Part shown: positions 26,501 to 37,500 of the stretch, piece after piece
Layout: every line of letters begins with the position of its first letter
How positions within the stretch are numbered: the first letter of the stretch is position 1
From: Acanthochromis polyacanthus
Taxonomy: Eukaryota; Chordata; Actinopteri; Pomacentridae
Length of the DNA: 64,000 bases
Direction of reading: 5' to 3'
NCBI RefSeq assembly: GCF_021347895.1
Contig: NC_067116.1
Coordinates: 37,335,639 to 37,399,638, forward strand
Position numbers and translations under genes: made by a program
The notes under the pieces: generated by a model
Seen by the model: the letters and a program-made list of their open reading frames with translations, nothing else
Database searches by the model: none
What the model was told of the DNA's origin: nothing

Positions 26501-28080
26501 GCACTTCTTTTCTAAAGAAAAACTATGAAATGGTGGCACCGTTTGTTAATTACCTTGAACCTACTTTGGTGCTGTCTGTTTGGCATTTTTATTTATTTAT
26601 TAGTCACCATATATCAATATATCTGCAGCAATCAGCCCAACTGAGCCAGCTATCAGTCTAGTTTCTGCTGCAAACCAGAAGTTTTTTGCCTGTAAGATAA
26701 GATAAATCTGAGGGTTATAAATCATTAAAGTCCATCTCTGGACTTAAACCCTTCAAACTTATCTTGAGGCATAAAAGTTACATATTTGGAAGTTGTTTGC
26801 CATGAAAATAATCCCTCCCTGCCTTAAAATGGGTCAGATGCAGCTGTTTACTGTTATTTCTTCTGGAATTTGTCGATATTCGCTGCACCATGAGCACACC
26901 AGCTTACCTACAGCTCTGCTAAATCACTGTAAAACAACTCTATGCAATGGTATGTTGGTATAGCAGAGTAATTTAGCCACACATGTTTGAAAAGAAATCA
27001 ATACTGAATAAGAATAATGAAAAAATTCTGAAAAAAAATATGAAGCAAAAAGCCCCATTCTGTAAAATAACAGGCTCAGCCACTGTGTGGACTTCCTTTT
27101 TTTCTCATGATGCTCTTTCTAGCATAGAAAAAACACTATACTGACATATTAACAGTGCAAAAACTTTGATTTTCACGAACGCCTCTTCCTACTTGCTTTG
27201 CTTTTCTTGTAAAATATTGGATTCTTTCACTTTGTCAGGCCTCAAAAATTGTCAAATCAGACACACTGAAGGATAAATCTTAACTCCTAACCATAATCTA
27301 TGATGTTGGTCACAAATAGAACCTTGACCTAATTTAAAGGGGTTATAAAGTGAAAAAGTTGAGAACTACCAACAAAAACTGTGACTCGCTTTGGGCTGCT
27401 TTCTGATTATTTGATGAAATAGCCTCACCACTGCAGCAAAATATCATAAAAGTTCAATAAATGCTTCATTTTTAATCTGCAATCATGAAAAGTTAATTAA
27501 TAGCTTCTTCATCGAGCAGCAAAAACAACATGGCAGCACCAGCTTGTGTATTTATAACAGCTTCAGACAGGAGGCCGGACCTGCACGCTCTGAATTCCTT
27601 GAATGAAATTGTTTGCGTGTTCTACCGCCGCCTTCCTGACTGAGATGTTGTTGATGTCCAGAGCGTAGATGGCCTCTCTGGCCCGAGCAGCAAACGCCCA
27701 GGTCATCTCTCATCAGCATGGTCGAGTAATTGAAGATCCCCTCTTCTCTGAAGAACTTCAGCTCGTCTGCTTGGGGAAAAAAAAAAAAAAACCTGCATTA
27801 GTACTATGGGAATCCATGAAGTTGGAAAATGCTTCCACAGCCAAAAAAAAGTTCACTTTGTTGAAAAAACAAGCAGGGAAAGTTGAACCACTTAAAAAAA
27901 AAATCTTCAAATTTATGATACAACTTGTGATATTTCCTGGTTCAATAATGGAAAAATAAATTAGCAGGGAGAAAGATACTCACTCTGGAAGGGGACAGTC
28001 TTTCGTGGGACACAGTAGCGACTGAAACAAACATGGAGCATCAATCCACAGACGATGCTCAGGGCTGACAGAGGAGACAT
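14589..28080 (-). CDS. sema4e: Class 4 semaphorin (sema4e-like), 13 coding exons with many small frameshifts
   Basis: Exons from 5': 28080-27984, 27766-27626, 25724-25662, 25281-25183, 22548-22452, 22141-22028, 21926-21774, 21089-20918, 20692-20541, 18656-18434, 16827-16714, 16526-16306 and 15346-14589. It encodes a signal peptide ([20 protein letters not shown]), a Sema domain ([68 protein letters not shown]), a PSI domain ([15 protein letters not shown]), one Ig domain ([14 protein letters not shown] to DVGLYAC), one TM helix, and a tail of about 90 residues ending YINDESEI. Class 4 semaphorins are membrane-bound plexin ligands for axon guidance and immune signalling. Exons 1, 6 and 13 are clean; most others carry 1-2 base indels, and exon 8 has an in-frame TGA if read straight through. 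The paralogue name is tentative. Confidence 0.88.
15410..15860 (+). repeat. Dispersed repeat family B, copy 1
   Basis: Shared landmarks with the other copies: 'ccaagcaggtt..aggc', 'actcctgtcacattttt', 'tctatggaaaacagcacaacca', an A-rich segment, 'ccacatgtgttat', then 'gcctgcagtt..cccagtttagccaaaaagtccttgaatttttgtcac'. It lies in the last semaphorin intron. Confidence 0.75.
17845..17935 (+). mobile_element. Retroelement 3' tail
   Basis: 'cccttcggggattaataaagt' followed by a short TTCTC/CTTCT simple repeat is the typical 3' end of a fish non-LTR retroelement copy. Only the tail is recognisable. Confidence 0.55.
19338..19857 (+). mobile_element. Non-autonomous Tc1-like element, copy 1
   Basis: Begins CACTGATCAGCCATAACATT and ends with the inverse GTGGTCATAATGCTATGC. 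A second copy in the opposite orientation lies at 55717-56055 and shares internal blocks such as 'caatgttctgctgg' and 'cactgggtcagaggagtttt'. No transposase reading frame is left. Confidence 0.85.
19858..20297 (+). mobile_element. MITE-like element abutting the previous one
   Basis: Left end CAGTGATCCCTTGAAGAAAT with 'ccgtgaagtagcaaccttat'; right end 'gaccgcgagagtgcgatatg' and 'gtgagggatgcctgta'. Both ends match a fish/reptile non-autonomous DNA element that I recognise by its ends but cannot name. It starts within a few bases of the end of the Tc1-like copy. Confidence 0.7.
22985..23740 (+). repeat. Dispersed repeat family B, copy 2, with internal tandem units
   Basis: The 5' module ('caagcagtttctgggc', T tract, 'ctcctgtcacatttt', 'aaataaacatt', 'atcataaatctcacaacaca') appears three times at roughly 140-150 base spacing between 22995 and 23330. 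It is followed by the family's later modules ('aagtgcccacagtgtg', 'tacctgcagttcaactgag'). It lies in the semaphorin intron between exons 4 and 5. Confidence 0.75.
24006..24300 (+). repeat. Dispersed repeat family A, partial copy 1
   Basis: Shares 'gaaactaattctgaagaagagcaat', 'ttgttacgtatgagaccc' and 'tctgaaactgta' with the copy at 52370-52790. Confidence 0.6.
26248..26473. mobile_element. Foldback Tc1/mariner-type MITE
   Basis: Left TIR TACAGTCAAAAGTCTGGACA plus CACCTTCTCATTCA; the right end is its near-exact inverse (TGAATGAGAAGGTGTGTCCA). The interior is also palindromic around 26305-26415 ('tctacatcgtagattattactgaag' against 'cttcagtattaatctacaatgtaga'). It is a well-known type of fish MITE. 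Confidence 0.92.
26735..27090 (+). repeat. Dispersed repeat family A, copy 2
   Basis: Shares 'catgaaaataatccctccctgcctt', 'cagatgcagctg', 'cacatgtttgaaaagaaatca' and 'aaagccccattctg' with 52370-52790. Semaphorin intron 2. Confidence 0.6.
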
Positions 28081-28789
28081 GGCTCAGGGTCCAGGTTTGT
28101 CTAAGTGTGGAAGAGCTGCACAGTCCAGCTCTGCCACCGAAGCACCCGATCAGAGACAGAACATGGTCCAGAGTTTTGGTCCAGATGTGGTCACACCGTG
28201 CAGCTGTCACTGTCCTGGACATGTGCCACTGCAGCAACTTTGTTTAGCTCTAAAGGCGATTCATTCAGACGTGCAGCCAGGACTTGTGGAGAGCAGCTCA
28301 GCCTTCTCCGGCTCAGTTTGAAGTCGGTGTCCTGCTCGCTGGATATCTATGTCGGCGTTAGCCTCCAGCGCTGTGCTAATGAGCTGCTGGTGTCCTCTCT
28401 GGAAGGAGGAGCAGAAGCCATGCTGCCCGGCTAGTGCTGAGGGATGCCCGAGAAGATCATTTTCACGCTAGCTCACTTCTGGAAAAGATATGAGAACATC
28501 TATGAAATATCAAAGAGACCCGTGAAATAGAAAAGCTGACTTTATTACTCGGGTTGGAAATAAGGTGTATATTAAAAGATGGACGCATTCCCTTAGAAAA
28601 CTGGAAATGGCAGCTGGTTTGCACACCTTAGACTTTATTTCTTCCCATTTTTCTGTGTTATGCTTGATGATTCATGGATAATTATTATGCAGAGCCCGGT
28701 AAAGATATTTGTAATGACTCAGATGTGGATGTGATGGTGCTGCATTGTCCTTTTTACCTGTACAAAAGACTATTAAAATGAACATGTCT

Positions 28790-29560
28790 AAGTGACAGTA
28801 AGTGAGGCTGGGAGAAAGATGCGACTAAGGATGAACACTTAGCTGTTTTCCTGCAGAACTACGATCATTAAAGCCTCTTAACACACAGTTTTTGCACATT
28901 TTCTTCCCTCCTGTCACATTTTACTACTAAATAAAGTCTGGCACCTCCATAGAAACAGCACAACCATTTAAAGAAATAACTCTAAAATGTTTCTGTGCAA
29001 CGTGACAAAATTACAAGGAACTTCTTTGAGGATTAATTTTGCAAAAAAAAAAAAAAATGTAAAAAGTACTGGAACATGTACAACATTTTTCCAAGTGCCC
29101 ACAAGTGTTACAAATACTTGGGAAAAAATGGTGACTCCACATAAATATCATACATGTTTTATTATTTATATTTTAATTTTTGTTCACAATAAGTTAGCAC
29201 AGTCTGCAGTTTAGCCAAAAAGGCCCTGAATTTTTTTCACGTGACTTTAGATCTCAGTTGAGTCATTCTTGGCTTTCTGCTTGCATCAAAAAATGCTGAA
29301 TTTTTATTTATCTGTTTATTTATTTTTAACAGATTCCAGTTACAGCAAACAATAGATACATAGACTGAATACATTTTTAATGAAATATCGCTATTTTAGG
29401 CTTAGATTTGTGTGAGTTTCTCAACTGAACGGCATGTCACAGATGAGTAGTTTAAAAAACAACTGGAAAGCTGAAAATCGGCCAATTCCCTCTGCTTTTG
29501 GCGTTTAATATTTAGGCATATCTTTAAAGATAACTTAACAGCAAGTTTTGGGGTTAAGAG
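28790..29560 (+). repeat. Dispersed repeat family B, copy 3
   Basis: Modules in the family order: 'agtgacagtaagtgaggctggg', 'ctcctgtcacattttact', 'tccatagaaacagcacaacca', 'ccaagtgcccacaagtgtta', 'agcacagtctgcagtttagcc', 'tgagtcattcttggctttctgc', 'caagttttggggttaagagg'. It is upstream of the semaphorin start codon. Confidence 0.8.
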
Positions 29561-30044
29561 GATTTAAAGGGGACTGCAGCACTTTAACACGGTCTCACTC
29601 TTCATTCGACAGGTTCACAGGAAACAGATTTAAAACCAGGATCACCAGAGTGAAGAAGTAAGGTATAGTGCATTAAATTAACATGCTCCTCCTGCTGATT
29701 CTATATCTATCTTTAACACAGAGACAAATATATCTATATGTTGCCTCGCCAGAGAAGTCTAGCACCTCTTACAGCTGCAGCTCTGACAAGTCATAGCGGT
29801 AAACTTGACAAAGGAAGCTGATGTTAAAGTGAAAATCTGCCACGCTGCCCGCAAACCCCCACTCTCTCTTCCTCCACCACTCTCTGCATCTTCCTGTCCT
29901 CCTCCCTGATAAGAACCTGCTTCCTCTGGGCTCAGCGGGGTTCAGCCAGCAGAGGGGATCAGTTCAGGTTCGGGCATGCATGCAGATCATGGTAATTTTC
30001 ACCGCTCAGCCGCTGCATCCCCACCCGGGGATTCATGTGGAATT

Positions 30045-30660
30045 GAGACTTACCACTTCTTTTGGCGAGTTTTTCCTTTTCAGTTTTTTTTTTCCATGAC
30101 AAACTGAGCGACGCAGCCTCATTCAAAATTCATCAAGGCTCTTTATCTCAGAATAACACACAAAGCATACTTGAGAGCAGACTCGCAAGGTAAAAAAAAA
30201 AAAAAAAAAAAAAGTGTGCTCCCTCCCTCTCTTTTTTTTTTATTTTTTTGTTTTTTGGTGCACAGTGCTCAAAAGCAGCAGCAACACACAACTGCTTTGC
30301 AACTCTCGCTTAGATTCTTGAGAAAAAATACAGCAGATTTCACAGAGCTGCAGCCTTTGAAACACACCATCGCGTCCTCGCCCGTTGACAGAAATCAAAA
30401 TGACAGCATCCAAAAATTTTCCTCGAGAGACGAGGCAGGCGCTCACTCCCCGGCGTCTCTGAACAACCTCGCTTTTGAACGCGCGTTTTGCAACTAACTG
30501 CCATGCTCCCGCCTTGTTGTTACTTGACACAGCGAGACGAGCTGCTGCATGTAGAGGACTGCTCATCTGTTGTCAGGCCGGCGAACGCCTTGTGCTCCCT
30601 CTTCCCCCTCAGGCTGTCGGGGGCTGGGGGGACTGGAGGTTGAGCTGCTACAGCTGAACG
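30045..30660 (-). promoter_or_regulatory. Possible alternative 5' noncoding exon for the semaphorin
   Basis: A good minus-strand donor (AGAAGTG|GTAAGTCTC, near 30053) follows a moderately CpG-containing block (30430-30640). No coding potential was recognised. The region also carries an A tract at 30191-30213 and a T tract, so this is only a candidate. Confidence 0.22.
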
Positions 30661-31167
30661 AAATGTCTGCAGGTTGTTTTTCCAGCGTTTGACAGATAGT
30701 TTCAGATGGCGCATACAAGCAGGTATGGCTACAATAATAGAAGAACATGCAGCAGTTGTCCCTCTCTGCTCTCAGTTTGTTTATCCAGGGTCAGAGTGAG
30801 TGTGACCCTAGATGGTGATAAACAAAGAACGAAGTGGAAAAAAAGAGGGAGATGATGCACAGCTGAAGGCTTTACAAGTCATACACAGCTGATTTCAGGC
30901 ACGCTGGAATGCTTTTGTTTGGTCTGGAAGTTTTTTAATGTAAAGAAATGAACTTTCAGGGCTTTTGGATGCGTGAATGGTGCCCAAAGGTGTTACTCAA
31001 AAAAAACTCAAAAATGTCTTCTGTGCTGTACGACAAAGATATAATGCCATGAATCATTTTAATAAGTTAAAAAAGAAAAATATCATTTATTTGAATATTT
31101 CTTCTTCTTTTTTTTTTAAATGGACCGTGTACACACAAGTGTTACCAGTACCAAGGACAACAATGAC

Positions 31168-31192
31168 ATATATATATATATATATATATATA
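31168..31192. repeat. (TA)n microsatellite
   Basis: About 12 TA units inside repeat family B copy 4. Confidence 0.95.
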
Positions 31193-31458
31193 CATAGCTG
31201 AATTTATTTGATTATTTATTTTACAAAACAAAAACAACGGGACATGCTCAACATTTTTCCAAATGCCCACAGGTGTTACCAATTCTTAGAAAAAAAAAAA
31301 TGTTGACTGCTTTATATTTATATATGTACTTTTTTCGTGCCAAGTGAGCACAGTCTGTGGTTTACCCCAGTTTAAAAAAAATTCCCTGAAGTTTTTCATG
31401 TGACTGTTGGTCACTGCTGAGTCATTCTTTGCTTTCTGCTTACATCACATCGTGCAGA

Positions 31459-31463
<5 letters not shown>

Positions 31464-31495
<32 letters not shown>
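31464..31495. repeat. (AT)16 microsatellite
   Basis: Uninterrupted AT run inside repeat family B copy 4. Confidence 0.95.
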
Positions 31496-31501
<6 letters not shown>

Positions 31502-31837
31502 ATTTAGTTACAGCAAAAAGTCAATGTTAACTCTTAAATGAAATGTGTATAATGAATACATTTTGATCACAATGTTAAGCTTAGATTTTGATAAGTTTCT
31601 CCACTGAATATCACATCACAGATGGGTACTTCAAGAACAGTTGGAAAGTGGAAAACCTGACGATTCTCACTTCTTTTACAGTTGACAGTTTAGAAAAGAT
31701 AACGTGCCTTTTAAACCCAGCAGCAGGTTTTGGGGTTCAGAGGAGTAAAAGGGCTTTTAGGCTTCTTCAGCTCTTCACATAAGCTTTCTTATATATTTTT
31801 TTATTATATTTTTGTTTTGATTTGTTTTACTTTGGTA

Positions 31838-32370
31838 TTTTAACCCTCTGATCCCCAAAACCCAATGGCAGGTTTGACAAATTAAACAATTTAACCAGAA
31901 AGACTGACTCACCATTTCTAAGTTTAGAATAATAATATGTCTTATTAAAAGATTTTCCAAAAAATAAACCATTTCTCGTAACCAGACTCTGTGAAAACAC
32001 AAAATAGAACTATTGACTGAGCTGCTACCAAAAGTCATGACAAAAATTCAGGAACTTTTCAGCTGAACTTCAGGCTGTGTTTAAACATAGTAGACAACCA
32101 ACAGTTAATTATCTTTAGTATGTGGAGTCACACTTGGAAAAACCTTGTACATGTTGATTCCAGATTTTTTGTTTTTTGTAAAATAAAGAAATTCTTTTTT
32201 TTTTCTGTTCTGATTTATGCAACAATAACTGTGTCATACTGCAAGAAGACATCTGTGAGTTTCCATAGAGGTGTAGGGCCTTAAATTGGAGTGAAAAATG
32301 AGCTCACAGTGACTAAAAATGAGCAAAGTTAAGACTAGCTTGGAGTTCCAAAGAATACATCCATGTAGCA
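31838..32370 (-). repeat. Dispersed repeat family B, copy 5, inverted
   Basis: The minus strand shows the family modules in order: 'tttccatagaaac'-like block (32260), 'ggttttggggatcagagggtt' end (31838), and the 'gactccacata' block (32130). It faces copy 4 across about 70 bases. Confidence 0.72.
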
Positions 32371-32399
32371 CTTTTATTACCTGTGGTTGTTTGTGTGTG

Positions 32400-34660
32400 A
32401 TCCAAAGTTCACCAAAAGTGTGTCACTTCCTGCTAAATGCTTTTCCTTCATCCCTTGTTAATCATTAACTTTACCTTTATGTGGTTTGGCATTGGGCAGG
32501 TTGTGTAGGGTTGATTTATTAAAGTTTTACTTCCTGAAAAACACCTGCAGCTGAATGCAGGAAAACCAAAACGATAAGGTAAAAGCCATAAAAAAGGAAA
32601 AAAATGTAGAGCAGCTTTTATATTTCCAATAATCCTCATAATGCATTAATAAAATCAAATCATTCAAGTCCCTTTCTACTCAAAATGTGTTTTGTTCATT
32701 GTTTCTACTCTTAGATGTTTAACTTCCACTATACAGATTGATATATGTTCAGAGTTGACATTAACAAGCTGTTTTCTAATGCTTTTGCAGAAACTTTCTC
32801 TGAACACACAGGATTTCTGAAGTTACAGCTAGTTTGGAAGCTAACAGTCAGTTTTCAATTAACCTGATGTGAACATGTGAAGACCGTGTTAATTATTGAT
32901 AGCAATCCTGTTGGGGGTATTTTGCATTAAAATTATCATGTGAAATCAAAAATAACCGCTTTGTGCACTCACAGATGCAGAATTTTGCCATGAGGGAGAA
33001 GGAGCAGGTGTCATTTTAATCATTTCAAACCAAACAATTTGTGTTGTTTTTAAAGGAAGAAAATCATATCAGACACAACTTATTATTCAAAGAAGGGGAT
33101 TTCTTTCATTTTTTAACTTTTAAATTGTCAAATTATGTATTCCACATTCATGCAAGGTATCTTTTTGGATGGTATACATCTTCTTCCTTTGCTTCCTGCT
33201 TCAGAATAAACCAGGAAGGTCCCTCCCATGGACTGTTTGACCCTTTACCTTGAGGGAAAAAAAGCTGCACAACATCTTTGCCAAACAATGTCTTACCAGA
33301 ATTAACAGCTTAAGATTACAACATGGCCCTTTGTTAATGATACACCTTTAGTAATCCTAGTAAGTCAATAATAAAAGATCTGTGGGCTAGGGCAGATTGG
33401 ATCTTTTTTACAACATAGTTTACATTAAGGTAGCTTGTAGTAAGCTTTTAGTTAATGTGCCTGTAACTGCCTCAGACAAGTTCATGTAAATGAGTTTATA
33501 AATGTATTGGGGGTTTTTTATATACTATTTTATATTAAATGTTGTTCAGAGTACAAAATGTGATTAAAGGGTATAAATAGTGTTAAAATGTTTTTAACAG
33601 TGCTACCACAAACGTTAAAAATTAGAGGATTGTCACATGACCGGATATAAAGCCAAGGCGCAATCCCCTGTGCATTGTGGGTGTTGAGAGGAAGAGTTGA
33701 GAGAAGACGTGGACACGCAGCCCAAAATGTGCATATAGTTTGACAGGCGCACACGGTAATTGAATTCACCTTATTATTGTGTATTATTTGTATTGTTATG
33801 ACTTGGAGAGGAGCATTTGGGTCATGTTGTGTTTTGTGTTTGTAGTTTTCACAATGTCCAAGGAAGAAGGAGAGATTAAAAAATCTTCTAAAGACGTCCG
33901 TATGAAGCGTGGTCTTTAATGCATCAAACCAGTGCGCTTACAGTGCCTGTTTTCACTTCGTCTCTGTGCTAAAATTCTCGTCTCTCCGTTCCGCCTTTCA
34001 GGTTGAATCAGGTTGTTTCCTTGATGCCATAGTGACCAAAACAATAATAAACCACCATGACGTGAGGTGCACTGAGGCAGAGGGCACATTATGAAAGACT
34101 GGTGTGAAATCCAGTTATGCCTTTTGTTTATAGGGGATCAATCCTGATTCCAGTACAGCCAGCAAAACCTGCTCAAGGACCTGTCATCGTACGCACAGGT
34201 AGAGCTCCGAACAGCCTTATATTCTGTTTCTGCAAGACTATACTGTACACCCCAAAGGAAAATAATATTTACGACCGACATTATGCAGAAAATACTTATG
34301 CAAGGCCCCTATAAAACGCTCTTCTTTTCGCTTCTCTTGAACCCTGACCTGACATTTGCAGCTCTGTCAGCATGAGGGTACGCGATCCTCTACAAAAGCA
34401 GAACAAGCAGCGAGAGAATGACTAAAATCAGATCCATACATCTAGATGTAAATGCCAGCGGGTAGCTTTCTACTCTTAAAAGGTGGACGCTGTGGCTGCT
34501 GGTGGGTTTCTCTTTTTTACTCATCAAGCAACACAACATGAAAACTGCAGGTTCAAAAGCTGCACAGCGTGTTGAAGAAGCCCTGTAGCAGAATCTCCAG
34601 ACGACCAACCACTAGGAGCACGACGATATTTATGGGCTGTTTAGGAGCCTCCGCAATATC
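32400..34660. other. 2.3 kb without a recognisable gene
   Basis: AT-rich, with stops in all frames beyond 60-90 codons. The stretch 33150-33250 resembles 34905-34960 ('caggaaggtccctcccatggactgtttgaccc' against 'caggcaggttcctacaatgtgctgtttgaccg'), suggesting a related, older transposon copy. Nothing else is supported. Confidence 0.5.
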
Positions 34661-34670
34661 TACGAAACCC

Positions 34671-35316
34671 TACACTCTAAAAAGCCATTCAGTAGATCTG
34701 TTCCCACCACTTAATTAAATGCATGGTTCTGTTTTATTGGTTTAGGTAATCCCTTTAAGGTAAAAACATTATTTTTATGGGTTGTGTTGACATAAAAGTG
34801 TAATTTTAACTCAAATTTCTGCATTAGTTGATTTAAAACTAAAATAAAGTTGAGATAACAATAAAATTGTCTTGATAGCTTCATTTTTTTTGGCATGTTG
34901 AGGTCAGTAATAAAGCAGGCAGGTTCCTACAATGTGCTGTTTGACCGTTTAACTGAGAAAGCAAGTTGATTTAAAACTAAATTCAAGCAAAATAATATAA
35001 TAAAACTGGCTTCATAACGTCATTTTTTCAAGTCCCCTCTTCTACCAACCCAACAATGGAGTCACCTCATTTCTACAATTGGCCAGTTAAAACATTTGTG
35101 TTTATAATTGTAGTAACTAAGCATAGAACACTTACAAATTCCCTTTAAGCAACATGGAAACACTAGTTGGAACAACTTCATTTTTATTATCAGTGACTCA
35201 ATCGAGTTTTTGGTTGAACATAATTTCTGTAGAAGTTCCCACAAATCAAAAAGACTGATGCAAACTGTTGCATCACTGGTTTTTGTTGAGCTCAGACTTT
35301 ATTTTTTTAGAGTGTA
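34671..35316. mobile_element. Non-autonomous TIR element, 646 bp
   Basis: Left end TACACTCTAAAAA and right end TTTTTTTAGAGTGTA are inverse to each other. The interior has no reading frame of note, contains two copies of 'ttgatttaaaactaaa' (34829 and 34968), and is AT-rich. Confidence 0.8.
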
Positions 35317-36620
35317 CTCTGGATTCTGAGCTGCATGCAGAGTAAAACCCCACAGAGCGTCCTGAACAACAGGCTCAGACACGCATATTGTTGTCATCTC
35401 TGTGAGTCATAACACACACAAAAAAACCTGGAGTCAAACAGCTGGAGTGAGACACAACTGCGTAGGCTTCCATTGTGTGTCTCCATTTGTGAGACGGCAC
35501 TACGTCGCTGTTCGGGCGAGGCCTCCTCCAGCTGTAACCGATTCACCTGAGCGGCTGGCTCGCTGCTCTGCAGGTTTGATGCTGGTTGAGTCACTGCTTA
35601 GCTGCCTGAGCGTCTGTTTTGCTGCATCTCTTTGTGAGCTGGCAGGCCGGCTGGTGAGCTGGCTGAGGTACAGTGTTCCATCACGGGGGCCTAAACAGGA
35701 AACCGGTTGTGGGAGGGTTTTCACCTTTGACACTCTGTGTGTCACGCTCTCTGTTGTGAAAAATTCACTGGAAAACACACCCCCAGTTCAGCCCTGGGTT
35801 ATATTTTTGCAAGCTCAGACTTACTCAAAAAACAAAGCCTTTCTTTCATCATAATGACAGTCGGCTTGCCGCCTTTTTGTTTTGATGTAGGAGAGTTTGA
35901 ATTAGCTGGAAACAAAACCTCCACAACAGTTTTCTGCTCTGCTGTGATACGAATCATGAGGACGATGCCATCAGACGGCTAACAGTCATTAAGCACGACA
36001 ACATCAAAACGCAACACCTGTTAAATACAATCCTCCCTCTCTGCTCCGACAAACATCATTGATGAGACAAGTCTGCCTGAGTGGAAAACGAACGCTTGAA
36101 CACACAAACACACACACAGCCAGACAAGTCTCTGCAGGAAAACCTGAACATCGGTGCTCCGCCAGAGTCGTGTGACAAGTTTACTGACAGACGGGAACAT
36201 CCAAGAAAACAACCATGTGGCGAAACGCTACGATTTGGACTCGCAATCAAAACCGAAGACAAATAATTCATGACTCTGAAAACAACTTTCGCTTTATTCG
36301 ACTTGTTTGCTGTCAAACTGTTGTTGTTGTTCGCTCACAGGGAATCTTTTCATGTAGAATTTTGTAGGGTTTTTATATTTGATGTGTAAATAAAATATCT
36401 GTAAATAACACTACTGTAGGGTGCTAACCTAGTGATTGGATTCGGTTGAGTAAATTTGTATTTTTAAAAAAGTTTTGGAGGGTTTTAATTTAATATGTAA
36501 ACTACTCTGGTAAATTCACATCTTACATAAGTTGTTTTCTCTACAGGAAAGCACTTTGGCTCCATGGCTGTTGGTTAAAATGTGATCTATGATTTACAGT
36601 GACCTGAATAATGAAGGGTG
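35317..36620. other. 1.3 kb without a recognisable gene
   Basis: Moderate GC near 35480-35720, with overlapping open stretches on both strands (up to 150 codons on the plus strand at 35402-35854). These resemble no family I know and lack splice or Kozak support. I treat them as noncoding. Confidence 0.45.
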
Positions 36621-36629
36621 AACAGGAGG

Positions 36630-37500
36630 GCTGCAACTTTTTACATTAGTTTTCTGATTAATACTGAACTCTCTGTTGTGCCAGTAAACAGTGGAAAGTA
36701 CTTAAAACTCTACTTAATCAATTAATTGTTGCAGCTCTGATTGATTAATCAAATAGTTTTTAAGTATTAAGTTATTCGCCAACAATTTTGATGATCAGTT
36801 CATCGATTTAGTTCATTATGTAGGACGGAAAAGTCCAAATCCTCAGATTCCAGCATCTTAAATCTGAAATATTATAGTTACTTTTCTCTACTATACTATG
36901 AAACCGAATCTCTTCAGGTTGTGGACAAAATAGGACATTTTTTTGCAATTTTCTGACATTTCCCAAACCAAACAACTAATCGATCAATCAAGAAAATAAT
37001 CAACTGATTAATCAACAATGAAGAAAAGCATTTGTTGCAGTCTTACAGTTGTTGCCTTCAAGTCTCTCACTTCATCCAACCAACAACTTAAAGCCTTAAA
37101 ATAGCCAGTTTATGATGTAAAACAGATACAAGCAGCAAATCTCCTCACTGGAGAAGCTGGAAAATTGGATTATTTGGTATTTTTGTTTAAAAATTACTTA
37201 ATTAATTGATTATTGGATTAGGGACTTGAACATTCTACAGTTTTTGCTAAAAAAAATGTCAGGAGAATCATGGAGGGCATGTAAATTTAAAAACAATCTG
37301 ACTCATTTAAAATATTGTAAGTTGAGATCGGGCTAAACCCAAAACTTAGTTTGGTTCCTTTAAACAGAGAAAATCTGCAAATCTCAGTAGAGAAGCTGGA
37401 AAATTTGAATATTTGGTGTTTTTGTACAATATATGAGGGTTTGAACAAGCTGACATACAGCATTCTTCCGATTATCAGTATTGTTATAATTATTTAATCA
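36630..37500 (-). repeat. Dispersed repeat family C, two adjacent copies
   Basis: 'aagtccaaatcctcagattccagcatcttaaat', 'gttgtggacaaaataggacattttt', 'caaacaactaatcgatcaatcaagaaaataatcaactgattaatcaac' and 'ttgttgcagtct' (36825-37045) form a repeat common in fish. Similar AAT/GATTAAT words and 'agaagctggaaaattggat' repeat at 37130-37480. A third copy is at 40585-40862. Confidence 0.65.

Larger units (their letters stand above)
30960..31770 (+). repeat. Dispersed repeat family B, copy 4
   Basis: Same modules as copy 3: 'caaatgcccacaggtgttacc', 'gagcacagtctgtggtttacccc', 'tgagtcattctttgctttctgc', 'gcaggttttggggttcagagga'. Two AT microsatellites (31168-31192 and 31464-31495) have expanded inside it. 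Confidence 0.8.

Noticed and set aside
27980..28434. Plus-strand open frames around the semaphorin signal-peptide exon
   Set aside because: Antisense to the exon encoding the signal peptide and CVPRKTVPF; no homology of their own.
35402..35854. 150-codon plus-strand open frame
   Set aside because: No recognised domain, no splice partners, and an equally open antisense strand; probably chance in a GC-richer patch.
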